A DNA stretch of 64,000 nt from Betaproteobacteria bacterium (GTDB lineage: Bacteria > Pseudomonadota > Gammaproteobacteria > Burkholderiales > JACQAP01), in the NCBI GenBank assembly GCA_016194905.1, contig JACQAP010000020.1:82976-146975 (forward strand), given 5' to 3'. Shown in pieces: positions 25,075 to 34,858 of this stretch. A program made the position numbers and the translations under genes. A model generated the notes under the pieces. It searched no databases. It saw only the letters and a list, made by a program, of their open reading frames with translations, and had not been told where the DNA came from. Position 1 is the stretch's first letter, and each line of letters starts with the position of its first letter.

Positions 25075-26255
25075 CCCAGCGACCGATGCGCGGCAACCCG
25101 CACGGCGAACCAATATCCGAGCAGACCCAGTCCGGCACCGCTGATCACGAAAGTCCAGCCATAATTCAGCAGGCGGATGGCAACCCCGCAAACGGCGACG
25201 CCACCCGCCTGTCCCATGAACAGACAAAAAGCGAAAACGGCGATCGCGGTGCCGCGCGCCTGCGGCGCCATTTCGGTGGCCCGCGTCTGCAGCGTGTTGT
25301 GGAACATGTAGAAGCCGAATCCCGCGACGATGACGACTGGAATGGCTGCCTGCCACCATGGCAGCAGCGGCAATATCGCCATGCAGATGAACATCAGCGT
25401 GCCGCCGAGCCGCACGAAGCCTTTTTCGCCGAGCCGGGCAAGCAACCATTTCACCATCAGGCTGTAGACCACGCCGCCGAGGCCGAACCCCGCGAGCATG
25501 CCTCCGATCAACAGGTAGGACAGGCCGAAGCGTTCCTTGAGATAAGCGCCGGTGTAGGCGAACGCGCCATAGAACAGTCCGCCTTCCAGAAATACGGTGA
25601 GGACCACGATGCGCACCCATCGATCGCCGAGGACGGCGGCGTAGTTGCGCCATACGTTGCCGTGAGGCTTCCCGACTGCGGAAGCCGCGGGACGCGTGCG
25701 GCGATCGACCGTGAACAACACGATGCTCACCATCAGGAACACCGCTGCCATGACGTCGAACACCCGGCGCCAGCTGATGAATTCGGCCAGCGCGCCGCCC
25801 AGCGCCGGCCCGAGGATCTGCCCCATGAGGATGAAGCTGAGGAAGCGGCCGAGCGTGGCCTGGCGTTTCTCGTAAGACGTATTGTCGCCGATCCAGGCCA
25901 GCGAGAGCGGCACGATCGCGGCGGCGCCGATGCCGGTGGTGAAGCGCAGCGCAGCCAGTGCAGGCAGCGTCGGTGCAAATGCGCAACCGAGCGAAGCCGC
26001 CGAGGCGATCAGCGTGGCGCCGCCGATGACGCGCAGTTTGCCGATGCGGTCGCCGAGCGGGCCGTGCACGATCTGGAACAGCCCGTAGGCGAGCGTGAAT
26101 GCGGTGACGACGACCGAAGCCGTCGTTGGCGGCACCGCGAAATCTTCCGCTACGGTCGGCAGCAGCGCGTCGAACAGGCGCAGGTTGGCGCCGGATGCGA
26201 ATGCAGCAGCGGCGAGAGCGAGGAGGGCTGGAGGCATGGCGGGCGAAAGCGGCAT
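25056..26255 (-). CDS. MFS transporter
   Basis: A 399-residue, twelve-helix major facilitator. The loop 2-3 motif is 'GPLGDRIGKLRVI' (about residue 62), and 'RFTTGIGAAAIVPLSLAWIGD' and 'GRFLSFILMGQILGPALGGALAE' are the drug-proton antiporter 1 type helices 4-5. Such carriers export drugs or metabolites by proton exchange. The start at 26255 gives MPLSPAMPPALLAL directly before helix 1. Substrate unknown; flanked by an amidohydrolase relic and the DUF1499 gene. Confidence 0.9.
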   Translation of the reverse strand: MPLSPAMPPALLALAAAAFASGANLRLFDALLPTVAEDFAVPPTTASVVVTAFTLAYGLFQIVHGPLGDRIGKLRVIGGATLIASAASLGCAFAPTLPALAALRFTTGIGAAAIVPLSLAWIGDNTSYEKRQATLGRFLSFILMGQILGPALGGALAEFISWRRVFDVMAAVFLMVSIVLFTVDRRTRPAASAVGKPHGNVWRNYAAVLGDRWVRIVVLTVFLEGGLFYGAFAYTGAYLKERFGLSYLLIGGMLAGFGLGGVVYSLMVKWLLARLGEKGFVRLGGTLMFICMAILPLLPWWQAAIPVVIVAGFGFYMFHNTLQTRATEMAPQARGTAIAVFAFCLFMGQAGGVAVCGVAIRLLNYGWTFVISGAGLGLLGYWFAVRVAAHRSLGQARVT

Positions 26256-26353
26256 TCTGCCCGGTTGCGTTGCTTAAATCGACAGAAACCTCGGAGTAGA
26301 ATCCGGCACGAAGTGGGCAATCCGATCCCCTCGTCCTTCTCATGGAGCAGACT

Positions 26354-27115
26354 ATGAACGCACAACAAAGTCCCGGCCCGGCGCGCCTTGGCAACCGGTT
26401 GGTCGTCATCGGATTACTCGTCGCCCTGGCAAGCGCCGCAGCGATGGTTTTTTCCGGGATCGGCTATCGGCTCGACCTCTATCATTTTCGCATCGGATTC
26501 ACGATTCTTCGCTGGGCCTTCTGGTTCGCGCTGGCCGGCGCGGTCCTGTCGGTGGCCGGCCTAGTGATCACCGGCGGAAGGCCCCGCCGAACCCTGGTCG
26601 CGGCGTTCATCGGCGCCGCGGTCGGTGTCATGGCGGCATACATTCCCTGGACCTGGAAGCAGACGGCCGACGCGCTGCCCTACATCCACGATATCAGTAC
26701 CGATACCGCAAGCCCGCCGGAGTTCGTCGCCGCCGCCAAACTCCGCAAGCCGGGTGACCATCCGGTGACTTATGACGGCAAGGAAGTCGCCGACCTGCAG
26801 CAGAAGGCGTATCCCGACGTCGTTACCCTGACGACCAAGACCCCCGGCGAAAAAGTATTTGAAGCCGCGAAGACCGTCATCGCGTCGATGGGCATGCAAT
26901 TGGTCGATGCCGACCCGGCCCAGGGACGCATCGAGGCCAACCAGACCAGTCTGTTCTACGGATTCACCGATGACATGGTCGTTCGCATTACAACCGGCAC
27001 GGATGGAACGAAAGTGGATGTGCGTTCAAAATCGCGCGTCGGCCGCAGCGACCTCGGCCAGAATGCGAAGCGCATCCGCGCTTTTCTGCAGCGTCTGAAA
27101 ACGAACCTGGGCTAG
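26354..27115 (+). CDS. DUF1499 domain membrane protein
   Basis: A 253-residue protein with three N-terminal helices ('RLVVIGLLVALASAAAMVF', 'RWAFWFALAGAVLSVAGLVI', 'TLVAAFIGAAVGVMAAYI') and a C-terminal DUF1499 domain (about 105-253): 'YIHDISTDTASPPEFV', 'ADLQQKAYPDV', 'EANQTSLFYGFTDDMVVRI' and 'VDVRSKSRVGRSDLGQNAKRI'. GGAG lies six bases before the ATG at 26354. It overlaps the convergent gene's stop by four bases. Function unknown. Confidence 0.87.
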   Translation: MNAQQSPGPARLGNRLVVIGLLVALASAAAMVFSGIGYRLDLYHFRIGFTILRWAFWFALAGAVLSVAGLVITGGRPRRTLVAAFIGAAVGVMAAYIPWTWKQTADALPYIHDISTDTASPPEFVAAAKLRKPGDHPVTYDGKEVADLQQKAYPDVVTLTTKTPGEKVFEAAKTVIASMGMQLVDADPAQGRIEANQTSLFYGFTDDMVVRITTGTDGTKVDVRSKSRVGRSDLGQNAKRIRAFLQRLKTNLG

Positions 27116-27513
27116 AACGCCATCGGTTTGCGGTCCTGCAGCGTCAGCCAGCCGCGCGCGACCCGGTAGATGACCCAGAGGCCGGCCGCGATGCAGATGA
27201 TCCACGCCACTGGGATGCCGATCAGCGTCACGAACAACATCGCGCCGATCACGATCCACAGCAGCGCAAACCAGAACGTGCGGATCTGCCAGCGAAAATG
27301 GGATTCGAGGAATGTGCCGCGGGTGTTGTGCCGATAGACGTAGTTGATGATGACCGCGATGATCGACGGAATGCCGAATACGAAAGCGCCGACGATGGTG
27401 ACCGCACTGGTCAGCCCGATGAGGATGCTGAGGGCATGCAGCGCGTAGATGATCTGCGCGGTGGTGACGAGCGAGCTTGGAGCCCCGTCGCCGGAAATTT
27501 CGATTTCTGCCAT
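27112..27513 (-). CDS. DUF4870-like small membrane protein
   Basis: A 133-residue protein with three or four helices: 'ALHALSILIGLTSAVTIVGAFVF', 'IPSIIAVIINYVYRH' and 'FALLWIVIGAMLFVTLIGIPVAWIICIAAGLWVIYR'. The segment 'TFLESHFRWQIRTFW' is the amphipathic link typical of DUF4870-type proteins. The ATG at 27513 has GGAG upstream. It lies immediately downstream of the Nramp gene on the same strand (76 bases), so read-through is possible. Function unknown. Confidence 0.75.
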   Translation of the reverse strand: MAEIEISGDGAPSSLVTTAQIIYALHALSILIGLTSAVTIVGAFVFGIPSIIAVIINYVYRHNTRGTFLESHFRWQIRTFWFALLWIVIGAMLFVTLIGIPVAWIICIAAGLWVIYRVARGWLTLQDRKPMAF

Positions 27514-27589
27514 GCCGTTCTCCAGGGTTTCGATAAGAGCTACGGGCTTCGACCCGTTGCCGCCCGGAAAATTCAACCGGCGGTTCGCG

Positions 27590-28864
27590 TCACCAGGCTG
27601 TTGCCAGCATCGTGACGACGACCAGTGCCATCGCCGCCGTTGCCAGCCAGCCGAGAAATTTCAGACGGCGCTTGATCACGAACTGACCCATAACCTCGGC
27701 CCGGGTTGCTATCAGCATCATCACGATCATGATCGGAACCGCGATGACGCCGTTGATCACGGCGCTCCAGAACAACGCCTTGATCGGATCGATCGGGGTG
27801 AAATCTAGCAGCAGCCCGCCCAGGGTCGCGAACGCGATGATTGCGTAAAATTCCGTGGCCTCGAACAGTTTGCGGTCGAGGCCCTGGCGCCAGCCGAAGC
27901 TGTCAGCCACGGCGTAAGCGGTGGCCCCGGCCAGCACCGGCACCGCCAGCATGCCCGTGCCGATGATGCCGAGGCTGAACAGCAGGAAGGAGAAGTCGCC
28001 CGCGATCGGGCGCAGCGCCTGCGCTGCCTGGGCGGAAGTCTGGATCTGGGTGATGCCCGCGACATGCAGGGTCACCGCCGCGGAAAGAATGATGAAGAAG
28101 GCGATCAGGTTGGAGAAACCCATGCCGACGTAAGTGTCCAGCTTGATGCGACACAGGTGCAGCCGGGCATCTTCCGGCGTGCTCGTCAGCGAGGAGGAGC
28201 CGTTGCCGGCACGCAGCTCCTCGACTTCCTGGGAGGCCTGCCAGAAGAACAGGTAGGGACTGATCGTGGTGCCGAACACCGCGACCACGACAGCGACGAA
28301 CTCCGGATTGAACGACAGTTCCGGCGCCAGCGACTGCCGGATCGCCGGGATCCAGTCTATGTGCACCGAGAACGCGACCGCCACATACGCCAGCAGCGAC
28401 AGCGTCAGCCATTTCAGCACGCGCACGTAGCTCTGATAAGGAATGAAGACCTGCAGCAGCAGGCTCAGCATGCCGAAGACGACGGCATGGCCGTGTTCGC
28501 CGCCGCCCACAACCAGTTGCAGAGCTTCGCCCATGGCGGCGATGTCGGCCGCGATGTTGATGGTGTTGGCTATGACGAGCAGTGAAACGACGACCAGCAG
28601 GACCCAGCGCGGAAACAGGCGGCGGATGTTGGCGGCAAGACCTTCACCCGTGACGCGGCCGATGCGCGCGCTGACGATCTGGATGCCGACCATCAACGGG
28701 AAGGTGATCAGCGCCGTCCACAGCATGTTCAACCCGAACTGCGCGCCGGCCTGCGAGTAGGTGGCGATGCCGCTCGGATCGTCGTCGGCGGCGCCGGTGA
28801 TCACGCCGGGACCGAGTTTGCGCAGGAAGGATTGGCCGTCCGTCTTTTTCAGCGGTTCGCTCAT
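27590..28864 (-). CDS. Nramp-related divalent metal transporter, atypical motifs
   Basis: A 424-residue Nramp-fold carrier with about eleven helices. Helix 1 carries 'GVITGAADDDPSGIATYSQAGA' (about residues 19-40), where canonical Nramps have DPGN. Helix 6 carries 'VFGTTISPYLFFWQASQEVEEL' (about 205-226), where canonical Nramps have MPHN and a metal-binding methionine. Loss of that methionine is known from Nramp-related Mg/other-metal carriers, so Mn/Fe specificity should not be assumed. Start 28864 has GGAG upstream. It is separated by 115 bases from the efflux operon and may be independent. Confidence 0.85.
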   Translation of the reverse strand: MSEPLKKTDGQSFLRKLGPGVITGAADDDPSGIATYSQAGAQFGLNMLWTALITFPLMVGIQIVSARIGRVTGEGLAANIRRLFPRWVLLVVVSLLVIANTINIAADIAAMGEALQLVVGGGEHGHAVVFGMLSLLLQVFIPYQSYVRVLKWLTLSLLAYVAVAFSVHIDWIPAIRQSLAPELSFNPEFVAVVVAVFGTTISPYLFFWQASQEVEELRAGNGSSSLTSTPEDARLHLCRIKLDTYVGMGFSNLIAFFIILSAAVTLHVAGITQIQTSAQAAQALRPIAGDFSFLLFSLGIIGTGMLAVPVLAGATAYAVADSFGWRQGLDRKLFEATEFYAIIAFATLGGLLLDFTPIDPIKALFWSAVINGVIAVPIMIVMMLIATRAEVMGQFVIKRRLKFLGWLATAAMALVVVTMLATAW

Positions 28865-28979
28865 GGGTTCTCCGGAAAGGAGCACAGGGCGAACGCAATG
28901 GGGTCGCGCGGTGCCGCGGCTCTAACGCCAGCCGGCGAATAGCGTTGACGTCGCGGACGACGGGCCAACGAACACGGTG

Positions 28980-31900
28980 TCAGGCGCCTGCGGTCACGGC
29001 CGGAGTGCGACCGCGACGACGCTCATTCCAGGTCCTGGCCCTCTCGAGATAAAGGTAGATCACCGGTGTGATGTACAGGGTCAGCAGTTGCGACACCATC
29101 AATCCGCCGACGACTGCGAGACCCAGCGGCTTGCGGGCTTCCGATCCGGCGCCGAGACCCATTGCGATCGGCAGCGTGCCCATCAGTGCCGCGGCCGTCG
29201 TCATCATGATCGGCCGGAACCGGATCAGGCAGGCCTCGTAGATCGCCTGTTCGGGCGGCTTGCCGTCCTTGCGCTGCGCTTCGATGGCGAAGTCGATCAT
29301 CATGATGGCGTTCTTCTTCACGATGCCGATCAGCATGATGAGTCCGACGAAGCCGTACATGTTGAGGTCGAGCTTGAACAGCATCAGCGTCAGCAGCGCA
29401 CCGAAGCCGGCGGTCGGCAGTCCGGACAGGATCGTGACCGGATGGACGTAGCTCTCGTAGAGGATGCCGAGGATCAGGTAGATCACGAAGATCGACATGA
29501 TCAGCAGCATGCCCATCCCGGCCAACGACGACTGGAATGCCTGCGCCGCGCCCTGGAAGCTGCCGATCACAGTCTGCGGAATGCGCAGGTCGGCGACGAG
29601 CTTGTTGAGCTGGCCGATCGCCTGGCTCAGCGACACGCCCGGCTTCAGGTTGAACGACAGCGTTACCGCCGGCAGCTGTCCCTGATGGGTGACCGTCAAC
29701 GGGCTGACTCCGCGTTCGACGCGAGCCACCGACGACAGCGGCACCAGCGTGCCCGTGCCCGAGCGCACGTAGAGCAGGGACAGCGCTTCGGGGCTGGACT
29801 GGTACTCCGGCGCCAATTCCAGGATGACCCAGAATTCGTTGCTCGGCGTGTAGATGGTCGACACCTGACGCGAGCCGAATGCGCTGTAGAGGGCGTCCTC
29901 TATTTGTTCCGCGGTCACGCCCAGGGAGGAGGCCTTGTCGCGGTCGATCTGCACCTTCACGGTCGGATTGGTGATCTGCAGGTCGCTGTTCACGTCGATG
30001 AATTCGGGCAGGCTGCGCAACTTCGCTTCCAGGATCGGCGCCCAGTGATACAACTCCTGGGTATCGGCATCCTGCAGCGTGTACTGGTATTCGCTCTTGG
30101 TCACCTTGCCGCCGATGCGCACTGGAGGGATATTTTGCAGATACACCTTCATGCCGGGTATGGACGTGAGCTTCGGCCTCAGCTCCTGGATGATGGCGTC
30201 CGCGTGCAATCTTTCCTTGCGCGGCTTCAGGCGTATGAAAATGCGGCCGAGGTTCAGCGTCTGGCTCGATCCCGAAGAGGAAGGACCGATGAAGGCCATG
30301 GCGGCCTCGACGTTCGGGTCGGCTTGCACGATCCGCGCCGCCTGCCGTTGTTTCGCCGCCATGGCATCGAAGGAAATATCCTGCGCGGCCTCGGTGAAGA
30401 TCAGCAACTGCCCGGTGTCCGTGCTGGGCAGGAAGCCTTTCGGCATGGCCGCGAACAGCCATGCGGTCACGCCGAATATCGCGAAGAACACCAGCATCGT
30501 GACCCGGCTGTGTCTGATCGACCATTTCAGCGTCGAGTCGTAGACGTCGCGCACCGCATCGAACGCGCGCTCGCTCCACCGGTAGATCCTGCCGTGGCGG
30601 TCGTGCGCGACCGGGCGCAGCCAGCGGCTGCACAGCATCGGCGTCAGCGACAGCGACACAAAACCCGATACCAGCACGGCGGCCATGATGGTGACCGCGA
30701 ACTCGTGCAGCAGCTTGCCGAGAATGCCGCCCATGAACAGAACCGGAATGAACACCGCGGCGAGCGACAACGTCATCGACACGATGGTGAAGCTGACTTC
30801 GCGCGCGCCTTCCAGCGTCGCCTGCATGGCGGCCTTGCCCATTTCCATGTGGCGGCTGATGTTCTCCAGCATGACGATGGCGTCGTCGACGACGAAGCCG
30901 ACGCAGAGCGTGAGCGCCATCAGCGAAAGATTGTCCAGGCTGTAGCCCAGCAGATACATTACCGAGAAGGTGCCGACGATCGACATCGGCAGCGCCAGGC
31001 TGGGAATGAGCGTGGCGGAGATATTGCGCAGGAAAAGGAAAATCACCAGCACCACCAGCGCGAGCGCGAGCATCAGCGTGAACTGCACGTCATTCACGGA
31101 TTCGCGCACCGAGTCGGAACGGTCGTAGAGGATATCCATTTTCAGGCCGGCCGGCGCCTGCGCGCGGAAAGTCGGCAGCAGCTTTTTGATCGAATTCACG
31201 ATCTCGATGGTGTTGGTGCCCGGCTGGCGCTGGATGGCGAGCACAATGCCACGCTCGTCGTTGAGCCAGGCGGCAAGCTTGTCGTTCTCCACGCTGTCGA
31301 TCACCCGGCCGATTTCGCTCAGCCGCACCGGCGCCCCGTTGCGATACGCGATCACGATCGGACGGAATGCCGCCGCATTCTGCAGCTGGCCGTTCGATTC
31401 CACCGTATAGGCGCGATGCGCGCCGTAAAGCGTGCCGGTGGGCAGGTTGGTGTTGTGCCGGTTGATCGCGCCGGCAATCTCGTCGATGCCGATGCCGCGG
31501 GAAGCGAGCGCCTTTGGATCGAGCTGCACGCGCACCGCGTATTTCTGCGAGCCGATGATCTGCACCTGCGCAACGCCGTTGATCGTGGAAATGCGCTGTG
31601 CAAGCAGCGTCTGCGCGTATTCGTCCACCGTCGACATCGGCAGCGTCGTCGAGGTCAGGGCAAGGTAGAAGACCGGTGCGTCCGCGGGGTTGACCTTCTG
31701 GAATGCCGGCGGCGTGGTCATCTGCGGCGGCAACTGCTTCAGCGCGCGCGTGATCGCGGCCTGCACATCCTGTGCGGCGGCATCGATGCTGCGGTCGAGC
31801 GAGAACTGCAGCGTGATGCGGCTTATGCCCTGTGCATTGGTGGAGTCCATCGAATCGAGGCCGGCAATCGTGGAGAATTCCTTCTCCAGCGGCGTCGCCA

Positions 31901-32087
31901 CGGCGGAAGCCATGGTCTCCGGGCTTGCGCCCGGCAGCGACGAGGTTACCGCGATCGTGGGGAAATCGATGTTGGGCAGGTCCGACACCGGCAGCAACCG
32001 GTAGCTGACGACGCCGAAGGTCAGAATGCCGAGCATGATCAGGCCGGTCATGACCGGCCGGCGGACGAAGATCTCGGCGATGCTCAC
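28980..32087 (-). CDS. RND efflux pump, inner-membrane permease (HAE1 family)
   Basis: A 1035-residue twelve-helix proton/drug antiporter. Helix 1 is preceded by 'SIAEIFVRRPVMTGLIML', the helix-4 proton relay is '[17 protein letters not shown]' (Asp pair near 407), and '[14 protein letters not shown]' (about 940) is the helix-10/11 signature. Two large periplasmic loops form the porter domain. Its GTG start overlaps the adaptor stop as GTGA (32084-32087), so the two are translationally coupled. It is the last gene of the six-gene efflux locus. Substrates cannot be predicted. Confidence 0.94.
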   Translation of the reverse strand: MSIAEIFVRRPVMTGLIMLGILTFGVVSYRLLPVSDLPNIDFPTIAVTSSLPGASPETMASAVATPLEKEFSTIAGLDSMDSTNAQGISRITLQFSLDRSIDAAAQDVQAAITRALKQLPPQMTTPPAFQKVNPADAPVFYLALTSTTLPMSTVDEYAQTLLAQRISTINGVAQVQIIGSQKYAVRVQLDPKALASRGIGIDEIAGAINRHNTNLPTGTLYGAHRAYTVESNGQLQNAAAFRPIVIAYRNGAPVRLSEIGRVIDSVENDKLAAWLNDERGIVLAIQRQPGTNTIEIVNSIKKLLPTFRAQAPAGLKMDILYDRSDSVRESVNDVQFTLMLALALVVLVIFLFLRNISATLIPSLALPMSIVGTFSVMYLLGYSLDNLSLMALTLCVGFVVDDAIVMLENISRHMEMGKAAMQATLEGAREVSFTIVSMTLSLAAVFIPVLFMGGILGKLLHEFAVTIMAAVLVSGFVSLSLTPMLCSRWLRPVAHDRHGRIYRWSERAFDAVRDVYDSTLKWSIRHSRVTMLVFFAIFGVTAWLFAAMPKGFLPSTDTGQLLIFTEAAQDISFDAMAAKQRQAARIVQADPNVEAAMAFIGPSSSGSSQTLNLGRIFIRLKPRKERLHADAIIQELRPKLTSIPGMKVYLQNIPPVRIGGKVTKSEYQYTLQDADTQELYHWAPILEAKLRSLPEFIDVNSDLQITNPTVKVQIDRDKASSLGVTAEQIEDALYSAFGSRQVSTIYTPSNEFWVILELAPEYQSSPEALSLLYVRSGTGTLVPLSSVARVERGVSPLTVTHQGQLPAVTLSFNLKPGVSLSQAIGQLNKLVADLRIPQTVIGSFQGAAQAFQSSLAGMGMLLIMSIFVIYLILGILYESYVHPVTILSGLPTAGFGALLTLMLFKLDLNMYGFVGLIMLIGIVKKNAIMMIDFAIEAQRKDGKPPEQAIYEACLIRFRPIMMTTAAALMGTLPIAMGLGAGSEARKPLGLAVVGGLMVSQLLTLYITPVIYLYLERARTWNERRRGRTPAVTAGA

Positions 32088-33241
32088 GACGACTTCTCCG
32101 GCGTTTTGGCGCTGACCTTGGAGCCCGGCAGGATGCGCGAGGCACCGTCCACCACGACGGTTTCACCGGGCTTGAGTCCGCCGGCGATCACGGTCTCCGC
32201 GCCTTCCGTGCGCGCGACCTGCACCGGGCGCAGCTCGACGCTCGAATCTTCCTTGACGACGTAGACATACTGGCCGCTCGGGCCGGTCTGCAACGCCTGC
32301 GTCGGCACGACCAGCGCCTTCTCATCGTCGCGCAGCGTGACCCAGGATTCGACGAACTGGCCCGGCCAGAGTTGTTTGTCGTCGTTGGAGAAAATACCGC
32401 GCAGCTTGATGGTGCCGGTGGCCACGTCGACCGAGTTGTCGAGGAAGGCGAGCTTGCCGCCGATCGCCTTGCCTTTCTCGAGTTCCACCTCCACGCGCAA
32501 CGGCGCCTTCTTCTGGCGCGCGCGGATCTCGTTCAGGTATTGCTCGGGCACCGCGACGCTGACGTAGATCGGCTCGATCTGGTTGATCACCACCATCGCC
32601 ACCGTGTCGTTGGCCTTGACCATGTTGCCTTCGGAAAGCATCACCTTGCCGGCGCGGCCATTGATCGGCGAGCGGATCGTCGTATAGCCGAGGTTGATGC
32701 GCGCATGCTGGACCGCGGCTTCGTCCGCGGTGACGCTCGCTTCCGCTCCCCGGAAATTGGCGGCGACCTGCGCGTATCCCTCCTTGGAAACGAAGTTCTG
32801 CTTCAGCAAATCCTGGTAGCGCTGTTCCTGCCCGCGCAGGTAGTCGAGTTGCGCCTGATCGTGGGCGAGATTGGCCTGCGCCTGTTCGAGCTGGGACTGA
32901 TAGGGTTTCGGATCGATCTGGAACAGCGGGTCGCCCTTGACCAGGTCCTGGCCATCCCGCACAGGGGTAGCGATGATCTGGCCATCGACGCGGGATTTCA
33001 CGGCGACGGAGGCGACCGTCTCGACATTGCCGATCGCATGCAGGCGCAGCGGCATCGATTTTTCGACGACCTGCCCGGTCAGCACGGGCACGGTCGGTAC
33101 GGTTTTCTTGGCTTCGGCCTGGGCGCCGCCGCCCTTGTCGGAGCAGGCGCCCAGCATACTGGCCGCAAGCAGCGCGGGAAACGCGACCGATAAAATCCTG
33201 GTCGCGTTCGAGGCTGGTCGAAAAACGGGGCGGGTTGTCAC
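32084..33241 (-). CDS. RND efflux periplasmic adaptor, lipoprotein
   Basis: A 385-residue membrane fusion protein that joins the pump at 28980-32087 to an outer-membrane channel. The signal peptide ends in lipobox 'SMLGAC'. The lipoyl halves are 'VKSRVDGQIIATPVRDGQDLVKGDPLFQID' and 'YTTIRSPINGRAGKVMLSEGNMV', flanking a coiled-coil hairpin (about 100-165). The start is taken as GTG 33241 because AGGAGG (33251-33256) stands nine bases upstream; the ATG at 33289 has no such signal. It overlaps the pump gene by four bases. Confidence 0.93.
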   Translation of the reverse strand: MTTRPVFRPASNATRILSVAFPALLAASMLGACSDKGGGAQAEAKKTVPTVPVLTGQVVEKSMPLRLHAIGNVETVASVAVKSRVDGQIIATPVRDGQDLVKGDPLFQIDPKPYQSQLEQAQANLAHDQAQLDYLRGQEQRYQDLLKQNFVSKEGYAQVAANFRGAEASVTADEAAVQHARINLGYTTIRSPINGRAGKVMLSEGNMVKANDTVAMVVINQIEPIYVSVAVPEQYLNEIRARQKKAPLRVEVELEKGKAIGGKLAFLDNSVDVATGTIKLRGIFSNDDKQLWPGQFVESWVTLRDDEKALVVPTQALQTGPSGQYVYVVKEDSSVELRPVQVARTEGAETVIAGGLKPGETVVVDGASRILPGSKVSAKTPEKSS

Positions 33242-33365
33242 GTTGAAAGTCCTCCTCACAGCTTCAGCGATGCCGGTCCGGTCCGGCACTCATCTTGTCG
33301 CATCTCAGTTGTAATCTTGCGCTCATTTGTTTGCGTCGTGCACGGGTCGCGCGTCTGCCGCGTTT

Positions 33366-34847
33366 TCATCGCGCCGGCGCCGCATCTTTACGCGGATAAG
33401 GGTCGCCGCGCGCCAGTTCGTCCGGCGTCGGCAGGCCGGACGCATTCCAGCCGCCGCCCAGCGCCTTGACCAACAGCACGCTGGCCGCCAGCCGCCGGTT
33501 CAGGACGTCCACCGCGGTTCTTTCGTTGACCAACGCCGTCGCCTGTACTGTCACCACGTTCAGATAGCTGACGATGCCGGCCTTGTACTGGTTGGTGGTC
33601 AGGGCCACCGACTGGCGCGCATTCTGCACCGCTTCGTTCTGAATCGCCGCTTCTTCCTCCAGGATACGCAGCGCCACGAGGTTGTCCTCGACTTCCTTGA
33701 AGCCGGTGAGCACGGTCTGCCGGTAACCCGCGACGTTGGCATCGTAGGCGGCAATGGCCTGATCGGTCTGCGCGCGACGCAGGCCGCCGTCGAACAGCGT
33801 CTGTGCCAGCGCCGGTCCGAGCGACCAGAAGCGGCTGGGCGCAGTCAGCCAGTTCGAGAAACTCGAGCTCTGGAAGCCGCCCGATGCGGACAATGTGAGG
33901 GACGGGTAGTAGGCCGCTTCGGCGACGCCGATCTGCGCATTTGCCGCAGCCATGCGCCGCTCGGCGGCGGCGATGTCGGGGCGGCGCTCGAGCAGGCTGG
34001 ACGGGATTCCCGCCGGACGTGGTGGCGGCGACGCCGTAAGCGGGGCCACGACCAGCGAATACGAGGAGGCGGGTTTCCCGATCAGCAGGGCGATGGCATG
34101 TTCGAGTTGCGCGCGCAGCACGCCGATGTCGAGCGCCTGAGCCTGCGTTGTCTTGAGCTGGGTCTGCGCCTGGATCACGTCGACCTTGGCGACGACGCCC
34201 GCCGTGTACTGGTTCTGCGTCAGTGTCAGCGAGCGCTGGTACGCGGCTATGGTGTCGTCGAAAAGCTGTTTCTGCGCATCCAGCGCGCGCAACTGGAAAT
34301 AGTTCTGCGCCAGCTCCGCCTGGACCGACAGCCGCAGCGCTTCGAGATCGGCTGCACTCGCCTGTGCGCCGGCTTCGTTCGACTCGACGGTACGGCGCAC
34401 GCGGCCCCACAGGTCGAGTTCCCAGACGGCATCGAGAGGCAGCGAATAGCTGGTGCTGGACGACCGCGAATTCTGTACGAAGGTCTGGTTCTGGTTGCCG
34501 AGATTGGAGGAAGACTGCCCGCGCGTAACCGATGCGCCGCCGGATACGGTCGGCAGATAGCCCGATCGCGCCGATTGTACCAGCGCGCGCGCCTGGCGAA
34601 ACTGGGCGGTGGCCTGCACCAGATTCTGGTTGGAAATGCTGACCTGTTCTTCGAGGTCGTTGAGCAGCGGGTCGTTGAAGGTTTCCCACCACTTGCCGCG
34701 CAATTCCCGATCGCGTGGCTGCGCTGTTTTCCAGCCCTCCATTTCCTTGAACGCGGCCGGTGTGTCCGCGGTCGGCCGCACGTAGTTCGGCCCGACCGTG
34801 CACGCGGCGAGCAATGCGAGGGCTGTGGTGGCGGCGAGGTATCTCAT
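33366..34847 (-). CDS. outer-membrane efflux factor (NodT/OprM family lipoprotein)
   Basis: A 493-residue TolC-type channel. The lipobox is 'ALLAACTVGPNYVRP', and the family hallmark 'W(W/E)TFNDPLLNDLEEQ' is at about residues 52-66. Two OEP repeats cover the rest ('LAQNYFQLRALDAQ', 'ERRPDIAAAERRMAAANAQIG', 'YYPSLTLSASGGF'). ATG 34847 has AGGAT upstream. It lies between MdtC and the second adaptor, so it can serve either pump. The 145 bases upstream contain an inverted repeat (34859-34985) that may modulate read-through. Confidence 0.93.
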   Translation of the reverse strand: MRYLAATTALALLAACTVGPNYVRPTADTPAAFKEMEGWKTAQPRDRELRGKWWETFNDPLLNDLEEQVSISNQNLVQATAQFRQARALVQSARSGYLPTVSGGASVTRGQSSSNLGNQNQTFVQNSRSSSTSYSLPLDAVWELDLWGRVRRTVESNEAGAQASAADLEALRLSVQAELAQNYFQLRALDAQKQLFDDTIAAYQRSLTLTQNQYTAGVVAKVDVIQAQTQLKTTQAQALDIGVLRAQLEHAIALLIGKPASSYSLVVAPLTASPPPRPAGIPSSLLERRPDIAAAERRMAAANAQIGVAEAAYYPSLTLSASGGFQSSSFSNWLTAPSRFWSLGPALAQTLFDGGLRRAQTDQAIAAYDANVAGYRQTVLTGFKEVEDNLVALRILEEEAAIQNEAVQNARQSVALTTNQYKAGIVSYLNVVTVQATALVNERTAVDVLNRRLAASVLLVKALGGGWNASGLPTPDELARGDPYPRKDAAPAR

Positions 34848-34858
34848 GGAAAGATCCT

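Noticed and set aside
28977..32264. 1095-codon plus-strand open frame opposite the RND pump
   Set aside because: Shadow frame: Arg/His/Asp-rich, no domain, and the minus strand encodes a complete RND permease.
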